Part shown: positions 50,286 through 59,467 of the stretch, piece after piece | Numbering within the stretch: position 1 is the stretch's first letter | Layout: every line of letters begins with the position of its first letter | Origin: Rhizobium sp. Root482 | Lineage (GTDB): Bacteria; Pseudomonadota; Alphaproteobacteria; Rhizobiales; Rhizobiaceae | Reading direction: 5' to 3' | DNA length: 64,000 bases | Assembly (NCBI RefSeq): GCF_001426565.1 | Contig: NZ_LMFA01000024.1 | Location: forward strand, 62,873 to 126,872 | Position numbers and translations under genes: made by a program | The notes under the pieces: generated by a model | Databases searched by the model: none | What the model was told of the DNA's origin: nothing | What the model saw: only the letters and a program-made list of their open reading frames with translations

Positions 50286-51202
50286 TCGTCTGCTTCGATA
50301 TCGGCGGCTCGGCCATCAAGGGCGCTGTCGCCCATCCCAGCGCCCATGCCGAGGATCGTGTCGAACCGATGGGGCGATGGCCAACGCCGCTTGATGATTT
50401 CGATGCCTTTACCCGGACGCTCGCCAATGTCATCGCCAAGGCCGGATCGAGGCCGGACCGCATCGCCATCTCGATCACCGGCGTCGTCGATCCAGACAGC
50501 CAGGTGATCAAATGCGCCAATATCCCTTGCATCGATGGCCGCCGGCTTTCCGCCGAGCTTGCGGAGCGTCTCGGCCTGCCGGTGCTCGTCGCCAATGACG
50601 CCGATTGCTTTGCCCTGGCCGAAGCGGGTGCCGGCGCCGGACGCGGCCACCGGATCGTGCTTGGGGCCATTCTCGGCACCGGTGTCGGCGGCGGTCTCGT
50701 CGTGGATGGGCGGCTGATCAATGCTGAGGGCGGCTTTGCCGGCGAATGGGGCCATGGCCCGGCGGTGGCGGCGCAGGCAGGCACGCCGCCAGTCGCGATC
50801 CCGGTTTTCGATTGCGGCTGCGGCCAGCGCGGCTGCGTCGATACGGTGGGCGGCGCTCGCGGCATGGAGCGTCTGCATCAGGTGCTCCATGGCAAGACGC
50901 TTGCCAGCGAAGAGATCACGCAATCCTGGCAAGAGGGCGATGCCGCGGCGGCCCGTACCATCGAGGTGCTGGTCGATCTGGTCGCATCGCCTCTTGCGCT
51001 GACAATCAACATCACCGGCGCGACCATCGTCCCGGTCGGCGGCGGTCTGTCGAAGGTGGCGCCGCTGATTGCCCGGATCGATGAGACCGTGCGCTCGCGA
51101 ACCCTGAGGCAATTCGACAGGCCACTGGTCGTGCCCGGCGAGTGCCGCATCGAACCGGGCCTGATCGGTGCGGCCCTTCTCGGCCTTGGAGAAAGCGGAT
51201 GA
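50282..51202 (+). CDS. ROK family sugar kinase
   Basis: The 306-residue kinase begins VCFDIGGSAIKGAVAH (phosphate-binding loop) and has the ROK segment VLVANDADCFALAEA with the catalytic aspartate. It also has GAILGTGVGGGLVVDG and a zinc motif FDCGCGQRGCVDTVGG. ROK kinases with this motif phosphorylate glucose, N-acetylglucosamine or N-acetylmannosamine. Given the NagA and SIS genes next door, GlcNAc or ManNAc is likely. It is coupled to the amidase and cutC genes by ATGA overlaps. Confidence 0.87.
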   Translation: MIVCFDIGGSAIKGAVAHPSAHAEDRVEPMGRWPTPLDDFDAFTRTLANVIAKAGSRPDRIAISITGVVDPDSQVIKCANIPCIDGRRLSAELAERLGLPVLVANDADCFALAEAGAGAGRGHRIVLGAILGTGVGGGLVVDGRLINAEGGFAGEWGHGPAVAAQAGTPPVAIPVFDCGCGQRGCVDTVGGARGMERLHQVLHGKTLASEEITQSWQEGDAAAARTIEVLVDLVASPLALTINITGATIVPVGGGLSKVAPLIARIDETVRSRTLRQFDRPLVVPGECRIEPGLIGAALLGLGESG

Positions 51203-51927
51203 CGGATATTCTCCTCGAAGTCTGCGTCGAGGACGCTTCAGGATTGATCGCGGCCGTCGAAGGCGGTGCCGACCGGATCGAACTCTGCAGCGCCCTGTCC
51301 GTCGGCGGCCTGACGCCTTCGGCCGGGTTGATGGCGCTCGGCGCCCGGCTGCCCGTTCCCACCTATGCAATGATCCGGCCTCGAGCCGGCGATTTCTGCT
51401 TCAGTCCGGCCGATATCGACATCATGCGCCGGGATATCGACGCAGCCCGCTCAGCCGGGCTTGCCGGTGTCGTGCTGGGCGCCAGCCTTGCCGACGGAAG
51501 CCTCGATGTCGCGACGCTGCGGCGTCTGGCGGATCACGCCGCCGGGCTCGGCCTGACGCTGCACCGGGCTTTCGACCTGGTTTCCGATTTCGCGGAAGCC
51601 GTGGAGATCGCCGTGGCGCTTGGTTTCGAGCGCATCCTGACATCGGGTGGCGCAAGGAGCGCGCCTGAGGCTGTCGATGCGCTGGAAGAGATCATCGCTG
51701 CGGCCGGTGGGCGGATTTCGATCATGCCAGGCTCGGGCGTGACGGCAAGAGCCGTGGATGCGCTTCTGCCGCGGCTCAGGATAACGGAACTGCATTCCTC
51801 CTGCTCGGCCGATGTCCCGGCTCAGGATTCCCGGCTCGTTTCGCTGGGCTTCGTGACGCCATCTGCGCGAAGGACGGATGCAGCCTTGGTCAAGGCGCTG
51901 AAAGCGCGGCTTTCCGACGTCCGATGA
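51199..51927 (+). CDS. cutC: CutC family protein
   Basis: The product has 242 residues from ATG 51199, overlapping the ROK stop. The N-terminal LLEVCVEDASGLIAAVEGGADRIELCSALSVGGLTPS pattern in parts, PTYAMIRPRAGDFCFS and the C-terminal ELHSSCSADVP are typical of CutC, a TIM-barrel protein once linked to copper homeostasis. Its true role is not settled. It converges on nagA with 4 bp between the stops. Confidence 0.88.
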   Translation: MTDILLEVCVEDASGLIAAVEGGADRIELCSALSVGGLTPSAGLMALGARLPVPTYAMIRPRAGDFCFSPADIDIMRRDIDAARSAGLAGVVLGASLADGSLDVATLRRLADHAAGLGLTLHRAFDLVSDFAEAVEIAVALGFERILTSGGARSAPEAVDALEEIIAAAGGRISIMPGSGVTARAVDALLPRLRITELHSSCSADVPAQDSRLVSLGFVTPSARRTDAALVKALKARLSDVR

Positions 51928-51931
51928 TGAA

Positions 51932-53092
51932 TCAGGCCTGAAAAACGCGTTTGCCGCCAATCCAGGTCGATGCCATCTCCAGTTCTTCGGTCAGCAGCAC
52001 GAAATCGGCATCGAGACCCTGCAAAAGCCGGCCCTTGCGTGCTGCAATGCCGACTGCATCGGCGGGATAGGCCGAGGCCATGCGCAAGGCTTCTTCGAGG
52101 GGCAGGCCGAGCGTCTGATGCGCAGAGCGCACCGAGGACAGCATGTCGATATCGGCGCCCGCCAGCGTACCGTCGGCCAGCGTCAGTCGACCGTCCTTGC
52201 GGTAGATCTCGCGGCCATTGAGCCGGAAGCTGGTCTGGTCGGAGCCGATCGGCGACATGGCGTCGGTAACGATGAAGATGCGCCCCGGCCCGCGTTTTGC
52301 CCGGAGCGCCACGCCCATCGATATCGGGTCGACATGAAAACCATCGACGATCAGCCCGGCATGAAGGCTGCCGATGTCGAGGGCCGCCCCCACCACGCCG
52401 GGCTCGCGATGGCCAAGCGGGCTCATGGCATTGAACAGATGCGTCACCGTGCGGGCGCCGGCTTTGGCATAGGCCGAGACCGTTCCGTAGCCCGCATCGG
52501 TATGGCCGATGCTGACGATGAAACTGGCCTCGGCAAGGGTGCGGACCTGATCCACCGTCGTGTTTTCCGGCGCCACGGTGATCATCATCGCATCGAAGAT
52601 CCCGGCGCAGGCGAGCAGGGCTTCCAGATCCGCCTGATCCATCGGCCGGATCAGCGCCGGGTCATGGGCGCCCTTGCGGGCAACCGACAGATGCGGACCT
52701 TCCAGATGCAGCCCGAGGAAACCCGGAACCGCCTCCATTTTCGCCTGCCTGCCCGCCGCGATCGTTTCCGCGCGGATGTCGAACGTGTCGGTGATCAGCG
52801 TCGGCAAGAGGGCGGTCGTGCCGAATTTTGCGTGCGCCGCGCAAATGGCGCGGATGCCCTCCACATCGCGGCGATCATTGAGCATGACGCCGCCGCCGCC
52901 GTTCACCTGCAGGTCGATGAAGCCCGGCACCAGAAGGAGACCACCCGCATCTACCGTCTCCATGCCGGGCGGCAGATCGGACGGCGCCATGATGGCGGCA
53001 ATGGTGCCGCCGTTCACCAGCAGCGCTTGCCCCTCGTGCCAATGCTCGCCGTCGAAAATGCGGGCGCCGGTAATTGCTGTCTGCGTGCTCAT
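51932..53092 (-). CDS. nagA: NagA, N-acetylglucosamine-6-phosphate deacetylase
   Basis: The product has 386 residues from ATG 53092, overlapping the SIS gene stop by ATGA. The amidohydrolase fold shows PGFIDLQVNGGGGVMLND, the metal glutamate in LGLHLEGPHLS, VSIGHTDAGYG, VTHLFNAMSPLGHREPG and the catalytic aspartate in IFIVTDAMSP. It removes acetate from GlcNAc-6-P to give glucosamine-6-P, the substrate of the coupled SIS enzyme. Confidence 0.93.
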   Translation of the reverse strand: MSTQTAITGARIFDGEHWHEGQALLVNGGTIAAIMAPSDLPPGMETVDAGGLLLVPGFIDLQVNGGGGVMLNDRRDVEGIRAICAAHAKFGTTALLPTLITDTFDIRAETIAAGRQAKMEAVPGFLGLHLEGPHLSVARKGAHDPALIRPMDQADLEALLACAGIFDAMMITVAPENTTVDQVRTLAEASFIVSIGHTDAGYGTVSAYAKAGARTVTHLFNAMSPLGHREPGVVGAALDIGSLHAGLIVDGFHVDPISMGVALRAKRGPGRIFIVTDAMSPIGSDQTSFRLNGREIYRKDGRLTLADGTLAGADIDMLSSVRSAHQTLGLPLEEALRMASAYPADAVGIAARKGRLLQGLDADFVLLTEELEMASTWIGGKRVFQA

Positions 53093-54117
53093 CGTGTCTC
53101 CGTGACCTTCTTGAGGGCGACGGGCGCGTCCGGGTTGAGGCCACGCGAGCGCGACCAGGCTTCGACGAAGCCGTAAAACGGCAGCACCAGCGCCAGCGCA
53201 TCGGTGATCGGATGTCCGGTTTCGACGAAGGGCAGCATTTTCGCCGATTTGGCCCTGGAAGACGTGACGAAGGCCGATGCGCCCTTGGCACTGAGACCGT
53301 CGAGAATGTCGGTAACGGAGCCTTCCGCGGCATCGCGTGCCGCAAGGCCGATGACCGGGAAGCGCTTTTCCACCAGCGCCACCGGCCCGTGCAGCACTTC
53401 GGCGGCCGAATAGGCCTCGGCATGCATGCCGGAGGTCTCCTTGAATTTCAGCGCCGCTTCGCTGGCGATCGCCAGCGCCGGCCCGCGCCCGAGTACGAAC
53501 AGCGATTCCGCGTCGCCGAGCTGGTCGGCAAGCATCTGCCAGTCGAGTTTCACGGCTTTCGCAAATTGCGCCGGCAGATCGGCGACCGCCCGCTGCAGGG
53601 CTTCGTCGCCCGTCCATTCGCCCAGCACGGCCAGGCCGGCGACGATGGAATTGACATAGGACTTGGTCGCGGCGACGGCGATTTCCGGGCCGGCGAGAAT
53701 GTCGAGCGGATGGGTGCTTGCCTGCGAGATCGGCGAGGGCAGCGTGTTGGTGAGCGCGATCGTCACCGCTCCGGCCCGGGTTGCGGCCTCTGCCATCGCA
53801 ACGATATCCGGGCTCTTGCCGGATTGTGAGATCGCGATCGACGCGGCACCCTGGAGCTGCATCCTCGCCCCGTAGATCGAGGCGAGCGAGGGGCCGAGCG
53901 AGGCAACCGGCCGGCCGGTCATCAGCTCGATCGCATATTTCAGGAATAGCGCGGCGTGATCGGACGAGCCGCGGGCGATGGTCACGAAGAAGGCGGGGTC
54001 CTTCGCCCGCAGTGCCGCTCCGGCTTCCTTCACGGCGGTTCTCGACTGGTCGAGAAGGCGGGCCGCGGCTTCGGGAATCTCGTCGATTTCACGGCGCATA
54101 TTCGTCTGCATGGTCAT
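53089..54117 (-). CDS. SIS domain glucosamine-6-phosphate deaminase (NagB-II type)
   Basis: The 342-residue protein equals the isomerase half of GlmS without the glutaminase domain. The first SIS domain has TIARGSSDHAALFLKYAIE and ISQSGKSPDIVAMAEA. The second has LFVLGRGPALAIASEAALKFKETSGMHAEAYSA (as two adjoining motifs) and VLHGPVALVEK. NagB-II proteins turn glucosamine-6-P into fructose-6-P and ammonia. It sits between the regulator and nagA genes as expected for a nag operon. Confidence 0.85.
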   Translation of the reverse strand: MTMQTNMRREIDEIPEAAARLLDQSRTAVKEAGAALRAKDPAFFVTIARGSSDHAALFLKYAIELMTGRPVASLGPSLASIYGARMQLQGAASIAISQSGKSPDIVAMAEAATRAGAVTIALTNTLPSPISQASTHPLDILAGPEIAVAATKSYVNSIVAGLAVLGEWTGDEALQRAVADLPAQFAKAVKLDWQMLADQLGDAESLFVLGRGPALAIASEAALKFKETSGMHAEAYSAAEVLHGPVALVEKRFPVIGLAARDAAEGSVTDILDGLSAKGASAFVTSSRAKSAKMLPFVETGHPITDALALVLPFYGFVEAWSRSRGLNPDAPVALKKVTETR

Positions 54118-54139
54118 ATCTCTCTTCGTGGTATCGCTT

Positions 54140-54904
54140 TCAGGAATCCGACAGCGTCAGTTCCGCGACAAAATCATAGGCGTCGCCCCGGTAGAGCGAG
54201 CGGGTGAATTCCACCACGCGGCCGGAGGAAAGGTAGGAAATGCGTTCGATGGAAAGGCTGGCGGAGCCCGCCGGCACGCCGAGCATCGCCGCATCGGGGT
54301 CCTTCAGGCTGCAGGCCGAAATCCGCTGCACGGCGCGCACGGGCCGTGATTTCGTCTTGTCGAGTGCTGCATAGAGCGAGGAACCGATGCCGACCGGGTC
54401 GGGCAGGAATTCCGCCGAAATACTGGCTCTCTCGATGGCAAGCGGCATGGAATCGGCAATGCGCAGCCGGCCGAGACGGGCAACCAGAGCATCGGCCGGC
54501 AGGCCGAGCGCCATCATCTCATCCGGCGAGGGATGGAAAAGCCCGCGCTCGATCCACTGCGCGGTCGTGGTCAGCCCGCGGCGCGTCATGTCCTCGGTAA
54601 AGGAGGTCAGCCGCGAAAGCGATTGCTGCACGCGGTTCACCGGCTTGACCACGAATGTGCCCGAGCCGTGCCGGCGCACCAGGAGGCCGTCCTTCACCAA
54701 GTCGTCCACGGCCTTGCGGACCGTCACGCGGCTGATACTGGCATAGTCGGCAAGGTCGCGTTCAGGCGGCAGGGCATCGCCATGGTTCAGCTTGCCGGAA
54801 AGGATCGCCTCCTCCAGCGACTGGCGAAGCTTTAGATAGAGCGGCCCGGATCCTCCGGCCTGCAAGCCATCGAGCGGCAAGAGGGTTTCCAGGTGCTGGG
54901 TCAT
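54140..54904 (-). CDS. GntR family regulator with UTRA domain, NagR/NagQ-like
   Basis: The 254-residue protein has an N-terminal winged helix-turn-helix (LPPERDLADYASISRVTVRKAVDDLVKDGLLVRRHGSGTF in two parts) and a C-terminal UTRA domain (FTEDMTRRGLTTTAQWIERG; ending VVEFTRSLYRGDAYDFVAEL). Related regulators respond to glucosamine-6-P or GlcNAc-6-P. Its start overlaps the stop of the BadF-type kinase gene by ATGA. Two mirrored TGGTAT-type operators lie upstream of that kinase gene. Confidence 0.87.
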   Translation of the reverse strand: MTQHLETLLPLDGLQAGGSGPLYLKLRQSLEEAILSGKLNHGDALPPERDLADYASISRVTVRKAVDDLVKDGLLVRRHGSGTFVVKPVNRVQQSLSRLTSFTEDMTRRGLTTTAQWIERGLFHPSPDEMMALGLPADALVARLGRLRIADSMPLAIERASISAEFLPDPVGIGSSLYAALDKTKSRPVRAVQRISACSLKDPDAAMLGVPAGSASLSIERISYLSSGRVVEFTRSLYRGDAYDFVAELTLSDS

Positions 54905-55785
54905 GCGCCCACCTCCGCCGATACGCCGAAGCGCTTGGCTGCAAGCGCCACCGATCCCGTCAGCGCATCCGCTTCCGCCTCGACGAACAGGGCTTGATGC
55001 CGCTCGGCAAGCCAGGGGCGATAAAGCGGCGCCAGTCCGCCGAGCAGGCAGAGCCGGCGGCTGCCACGCGACACGATGACGTCGAGCGCTTCGTCGATCG
55101 TCTGTGCCGACATTCGCAGGAGTGCGATCGCCACCGGATCATCCCGGCCGGCGAATTCGAAGACTTTCGGTGCATAGCGGCCGAACTCACCGGGCCGCGC
55201 AAGGCGGGCGAATTCCACCACCGCACGCGGGTCGGAGTTGAATTCCGCCATGACCAGATCGGTCAGTGGCGAGGACAAATGGATATGATCGAATGCGAGC
55301 ACGCTTTCCTGCAGCAGCGCATGGCCAAGGCGCGCACCGCTGCCGAGATCGCCGATGTGGAAGCCCCAGCCGCCGATATAGCGGATATCCGCGCCCAGCC
55401 GGGAGATGTAGATCGAGCCGGTGCCGAGGATCGCCACAGCGCCGTCGCGGTCGCCGAGCGCGCCCTGGAGGGCGATCAACCCGTCGGATTCGATATCGGC
55501 CTTCGCAAAAGGCAGGCGCTCTTTCACATAATGCACGGCATCGCCGACATTGCTGCCGGCAAGGCCGAGCAGCGCGCTGGCAGAACCGATCTCGGAGGCG
55601 GCAATGCCGGCTTCCTCGAAAGCAGCCCTGGCCGCGCCGATGATATGGATCAGCGCATTGTCGGGATCGGTGAGGATATTGGCGGCGCCGCTTTTCCCGC
55701 GGCCAAGTACCCGTCCACCGGCATCCGCCACGGCCGCCCGGCAGCTCGTGCCGCCGCCATCGATTCCCAGAATATAATGTGGCAT
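54901..55785 (-). CDS. BadF/BadG/BcrA/BcrD-type amino-sugar kinase
   Basis: The product has 294 residues from ATG 55785. The ATP-binding start is YILGIDGGGTSCRAAVAD, followed by LLGLAGSNVGDAV, VAILGTGSIYISRLGADI and GGWGFHIGDLGSGARLGHALLQ, the hallmark of the N-acetylglucosamine kinase branch of this family. MurNAc/GlcNAc kinases of this type supply 6-phosphate sugars to MurQ and NagA. It is the first gene of the leftward nag operon and divergent from murQ. Confidence 0.86.
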   Translation of the reverse strand: MPHYILGIDGGGTSCRAAVADAGGRVLGRGKSGAANILTDPDNALIHIIGAARAAFEEAGIAASEIGSASALLGLAGSNVGDAVHYVKERLPFAKADIESDGLIALQGALGDRDGAVAILGTGSIYISRLGADIRYIGGWGFHIGDLGSGARLGHALLQESVLAFDHIHLSSPLTDLVMAEFNSDPRAVVEFARLARPGEFGRYAPKVFEFAGRDDPVAIALLRMSAQTIDEALDVIVSRGSRRLCLLGGLAPLYRPWLAERHQALFVEAEADALTGSVALAAKRFGVSAEVGA

Positions 55786-55805
55786 TGATACCTCCAACGA
55801 AAATG

Positions 55806-55822
55806 ATACCAAAAAAATACCA
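55806..55822. promoter_or_regulatory. Probable NagR operator 1
   Basis: ATACCAAAAAAATACCA lies 21 bp upstream of the kinase start codon. Read on the minus strand it is TGGTAT-T5-TGGTAT, a pair of direct repeats as in NagQ/NagR-type sites I recall from proteobacteria. Confidence 0.65.
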
Positions 55823-55938
55823 TTAACCAAGGGGGATTTACGTGCCGGCTGGAAATATCGGTTAAGAGGCTGACAAATTTCGACTATTTCATTCCGGCGG
55901 AAAAAACATCGCGGTGCCGTTAATTTTTCCTAGACAAT

Positions 55939-55955
55939 TGGTATTTTTTTGGCAT
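55939..55955. promoter_or_regulatory. Probable NagR operator 2
   Basis: TGGTATTTTTTTGGCAT lies 23 bp upstream of murQ and is the mirror-oriented counterpart of operator 1, with one mismatch in the second half. One site faces each divergent operon. Confidence 0.65.
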
Positions 55956-55978
55956 TAATTTACTGAGAGGAGATCAGA

Positions 55979-56878
55979 ATGCCGGCAGCAAGGACGGAAG
56001 AGCGTCACGACAAGGCGGCGGGGTTGGATGTCATGCATCCGGCACTGGCGCTTCGCCTGCTTGCTTCCGGCCAGCAGGCCGCCGCTAGGGCCGTCGATTC
56101 CGCCATCGAGCCCCTTGCCGAGGCGGCCCGGATCGCCGCCGAGGCGCTCGCCGGCGGTGGCCGCCTGGCTTATGCCGGGGCGGGAAGTTCGGGCCTCATG
56201 GCCATGACCGATGCGCTGGAATTGCCCGGCACGTATGGCATCCCTCTCGACAAGATTATCGTGCTCCTGGCTGGCGGTGCGGCAAGCCTTTCCGATCTGG
56301 CCGGCGGTTACGAGGACGACACGGATCTGGCTCGCAAGGATGTGCGCAATGCCGGCATCGGGACGGGCGACTGCCTGGTCGCCGTTTCCGCCAGCGGGTC
56401 CACGCCTTATGCGCTTGCCGCAGCCGACGAGGCGCGCCAGCGTGGCGCCAGGGTTATCGCCATGGCCAACAATGCCGGTGCCCTTCTCTTCGGCAATGCC
56501 GATGTCGCGATCCTGTTGCAGACGCCGCCGGAAGTCATTTCCGGCTCCACCCGCATGGGCGCAGCCACGGCGCAGAAGATCGCCTTCAATATGTTTTCCA
56601 CGCTTGTCGGTATTCATCTCGGCCATGTCCATGACGGGCATATGGTCAATCTGAAAGCCGACAACGAAAAATTGCGCGGTCGCGCCGTCCGCATAGTGTC
56701 CGATATTGCCGGGATCGATGCCGCGGAAGCCGGCCGCCATCTCGCCACCTCATACGGTTCGGTGAAGACCGCCATCCTGCTCGCCGCCGGCGCAAGGGAC
56801 GCGGCCGAGGCGGAGGCCCTGCTTTCGCAAGCCGGACAAAACCTGCGCCGCGCCTTGTCCAGCCTTGCGGCACATTGA
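55979..56878 (+). CDS. murQ: MurQ, N-acetylmuramic acid 6-phosphate etherase
   Basis: The 299-residue SIS protein shows the MurQ signatures RLAYAGAGSSGLMAMTDALE, LAGGAASLSDLAGGYEDD, VAVSASGSTPYALAAADEA and a GSTRMGAATAQKIAFNMFST stretch. It splits the lactyl ether of MurNAc-6-P to give GlcNAc-6-P, feeding NagA. GAGAGGAG precedes the ATG. It leads the rightward operon containing a sugar ABC transporter. Confidence 0.94.
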   Translation: MPAARTEERHDKAAGLDVMHPALALRLLASGQQAAARAVDSAIEPLAEAARIAAEALAGGGRLAYAGAGSSGLMAMTDALELPGTYGIPLDKIIVLLAGGAASLSDLAGGYEDDTDLARKDVRNAGIGTGDCLVAVSASGSTPYALAAADEARQRGARVIAMANNAGALLFGNADVAILLQTPPEVISGSTRMGAATAQKIAFNMFSTLVGIHLGHVHDGHMVNLKADNEKLRGRAVRIVSDIAGIDAAEAGRHLATSYGSVKTAILLAAGARDAAEAEALLSQAGQNLRRALSSLAAH

Positions 56879-56930
56879 CAACTGGGTTTCAAAACCGCGC
56901 CAAACCGGCGCATATAAAAGGGAGAACGGA

Positions 56931-58193
56931 ATGACCCGCACGACTTTGAAAGGCTTGCTGCTTGCATCCAGCATTCTCGGCTCCGCCGGGCTGGCGCATG
57001 CGGAAGACGTCACGCTGACGATCGAAAGCTGGCGCAATGACGACCTCGCCATCTGGCAGGAAAAGCTGATTCCGGCCTTCGAGGCCAAGAATCCGGGCAT
57101 CAAGGTAAAGTTCGCGCCGACGGCGCCGACCGAGTACAATGCCGCCCTGAACGCCAAGCTTGATGCCGGCTCGGCTGGCGACCTCGTCACCTGCCGCCCC
57201 TTCGACGCCTCGCTCGAACTCTACAACAAGAAGCATCTGGCTGATCTCACAGGCCTTGCCGGCATGGAGAATTTCTCGCCGGTCGCCAAGTCCGCCTGGA
57301 CGACGGATGATGGTTCGGCCACGTTCTGCGTGCCGATGGCCTCGGTCATCCACGGCTTCATCTACAACAAGGATGCCTTCGACCAGCTCGGCATCGCCAT
57401 CCCGACGACCGAGGCCGAATTCTTCGCAGCCCTCGACAAGATCAAGGCCGACGGCACCTTCATCCCGCTCGCCATGGGCACGAAGGACCTCTGGGAAGCC
57501 GCGACCATGGGCTACCAGAATATCGGCCCGACCTACTGGAAGGGCGAGGAAGGCCGCGCCGCCCTCATCAAGGGCGAGCAGAAGCTGACCGACGAAGGCT
57601 GGGTCGAGCCGTTCCGCGTTCTTGCCAAATGGAAGGATTATCTCGGCGACGGTTTCGAAGCCCAGACCTATCCGGACAGCCAGAACCTCTTCACGCTCGG
57701 TCGCGCGGCCATCTTCCCGGCCGGCTCGTGGGAAATCGGCCTGTTCAACACGCAGGCTGACTTCAAGATGGGCGCCTTCCCGCCGCCGGTCAAAGCCGCT
57801 GGCGACGCCTGCTACATCTCCGATCACAACGACATCGGCGTCGGCCTGAACGCCAAGAGCGCGCATCCGGAAGAAGCCAAGAAGCTTCTGACCTGGATCG
57901 CCTCGCCGGAATTTGCCGACATCTACGCCAATTCGCTGCCGGGCTTCTTCAGCCTGAATTCGACCCCGGTGAAGATGGCCGATCCGCTCGCCCAGGAATT
58001 CGTCTCCTGGCGCGAAAAGTGCAAGCCGACCATCCGCTCGACCTACCAGATCCTGTCGCGCGGCACCCCGAACCTCGAAAACGAGACCTGGGTGGAATCG
58101 GCCAATGTGATCAACGGTACCGATACGCCGGAAGCTGCCGCCGAGAAGCTGCAGAAGGGCCTCGACAGCTGGTACAAGCCTGCCGGCAAGTAA
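56931..58193 (+). CDS. Sugar ABC transporter binding protein (family 1, CUT1)
   Basis: The product has 420 residues from ATG 56931, with AAAGGGAGAACGG upstream. A signal peptide ends near AHA (residue 24). The mature part VTLTIESWRNDDLAIWQEKL and later NLFTLGRAAIFPAGSWEIGLF are family 1 solute-binding features. It should bind an amino sugar or a cell-wall saccharide, given the murQ gene 52 bp upstream and the nag genes opposite. Two permease genes, a dehydrogenase gene and an ATPase gene follow. Confidence 0.87.
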   Translation: MTRTTLKGLLLASSILGSAGLAHAEDVTLTIESWRNDDLAIWQEKLIPAFEAKNPGIKVKFAPTAPTEYNAALNAKLDAGSAGDLVTCRPFDASLELYNKKHLADLTGLAGMENFSPVAKSAWTTDDGSATFCVPMASVIHGFIYNKDAFDQLGIAIPTTEAEFFAALDKIKADGTFIPLAMGTKDLWEAATMGYQNIGPTYWKGEEGRAALIKGEQKLTDEGWVEPFRVLAKWKDYLGDGFEAQTYPDSQNLFTLGRAAIFPAGSWEIGLFNTQADFKMGAFPPPVKAAGDACYISDHNDIGVGLNAKSAHPEEAKKLLTWIASPEFADIYANSLPGFFSLNSTPVKMADPLAQEFVSWREKCKPTIRSTYQILSRGTPNLENETWVESANVINGTDTPEAAAEKLQKGLDSWYKPAGK

Positions 58194-58503
58194 TCTGGGT
58201 TCCAGGGGGCAATGCCCCTCACCCTAGCCCTCTCCCCGCATGCGGGGAGAGGGGATAACAGAGTTTGCGGCTTGTCCCTTCTCCCCGTTCGCGGGGAGAA
58301 GGTGCCCGAAGGGCGGATGAGGGGCTTCACGCGGTCGGATTCCTGACGCGAAAAGCAGAATCTCGTGCAAAAACATGTAATCTGAAAACACATCCTGCCA
58401 GCACCCCCAAGGCGCTGGTGATGGCATGCGCGGCGGGGACCGGCAGCGTAGCGCCTTGTCGTCCTGCGGCAATCACGAAGAACGGGTCGGAGCGGCTAAA
58501 GCC
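58194..58503. other. Spacer between binding-protein and permease genes, containing a repeat element
   Basis: The 310-bp gap holds the palindromic element at 58214-58325 and about 180 bp more in which I see no gene. Permease expression may depend on read-through past this element or on a weak promoter after it. Confidence 0.5.
58214..58325. repeat. RIME-like rhizobial intergenic palindromic element
   Basis: Outer ends GCCCCTCACCCT and GGATGAGGGGC flank two strong hairpins, CTCTCCCCGCATGCGGGGAGAG and CTTCTCCCCGTTCGCGGGGAGAAG in shortened form. This is the layout of the RIME family of repeats common in Rhizobium and relatives. It sits inside an operon between the binding-protein and permease genes, where it may process or attenuate the message. 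Confidence 0.8.
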
Positions 58504-59454
58504 ATGAGCAGCGCCATATCGTCAGAGGACATTATACAGGTTTCGGCACGGCCGAGACGCTGGCATATTCTCGTTTTCCTGCTTCCGGCCGTTATCGTCT
58601 ATTCCGCCGTGATGATCCTGCCCCTGATCGAAACGCTGCGCCTGTCGCTGTTCAACACCGTCGATGGGCAATCGACCTTCGTCGGTTTCGGCAATTTCCA
58701 GGTTCTGTTCGGCGACGATCGCTGGGCCGCCGATTTCTGGCGGGCGCTGAAGAACAATTTCGTGTTCTTCGCCATCCATATGCTGGTCCAGAATCCGCTC
58801 GGCATCGCGCTTGCCGCCATGCTGTCGATCCCGAGGCTCAGGCTCGCCGCCTTCTACCGCACGGCGATCTTCCTGCCGACCCTGCTTTCCTTCGTCATCG
58901 TCGGCTTCATCTGGAAGCTGATCCTGTCGCCGATCTGGGGCATCACGCCTTTCTTCATGGACCTGGTCGGCCTGAAAGCCTTTTTCGGCCCCTGGCTCGG
59001 CAAGCCCGGATCGGCGCTGATTGCCGTATCGCTGATCTCCGTCTGGCAGAATGTCGGCATCCCGATGATGCTGATCTATGCGGCCCTTCTCACTATTCCC
59101 GACGAGGTGATCGAGGCCGCCGAATGCGACGGCATTACCGGCTGGGGCCAGTTCTGGAAAATTAAGCTGCCATTGGTCCTGCCGGCGATCGGCATGGTTT
59201 CGATTTTGACCTTCGTCGGCAATTTCAATGCCTTCGACCTGATCTACACGGTTCAGGGCGCGCTTGCCGGACCGGATGGGGCGACCGATATTCTGGGCAC
59301 GCTGCTCTACCGCACCTTCTTCGGCTTCCAGTTGCAACTGGGCGACCGCTCCATGGGCGCGACCATCGCTACGGTGATGTTCCTGATCATCCTTGCCGGC
59401 GTCTCGCTCTATCTCTTCGGCATCCAGCGGCGCGTCCGCCGCTATCAGTTCTAA
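58504..59454 (+). CDS. Sugar ABC transporter permease (MalF type)
   Basis: The product has 316 residues from ATG 58504. Six membrane helices are visible, starting WHILVFLLPAVIVYSAVMIL. The EAA loop EVIEAAECDGITGWGQFWKIKLPLV precedes the C-terminal helices. It forms the pore with the MalG-type subunit encoded 13 bp downstream. Confidence 0.88.
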   Translation: MSSAISSEDIIQVSARPRRWHILVFLLPAVIVYSAVMILPLIETLRLSLFNTVDGQSTFVGFGNFQVLFGDDRWAADFWRALKNNFVFFAIHMLVQNPLGIALAAMLSIPRLRLAAFYRTAIFLPTLLSFVIVGFIWKLILSPIWGITPFFMDLVGLKAFFGPWLGKPGSALIAVSLISVWQNVGIPMMLIYAALLTIPDEVIEAAECDGITGWGQFWKIKLPLVLPAIGMVSILTFVGNFNAFDLIYTVQGALAGPDGATDILGTLLYRTFFGFQLQLGDRSMGATIATVMFLIILAGVSLYLFGIQRRVRRYQF

Positions 59455-59467
59455 GGGGGACGGATCC

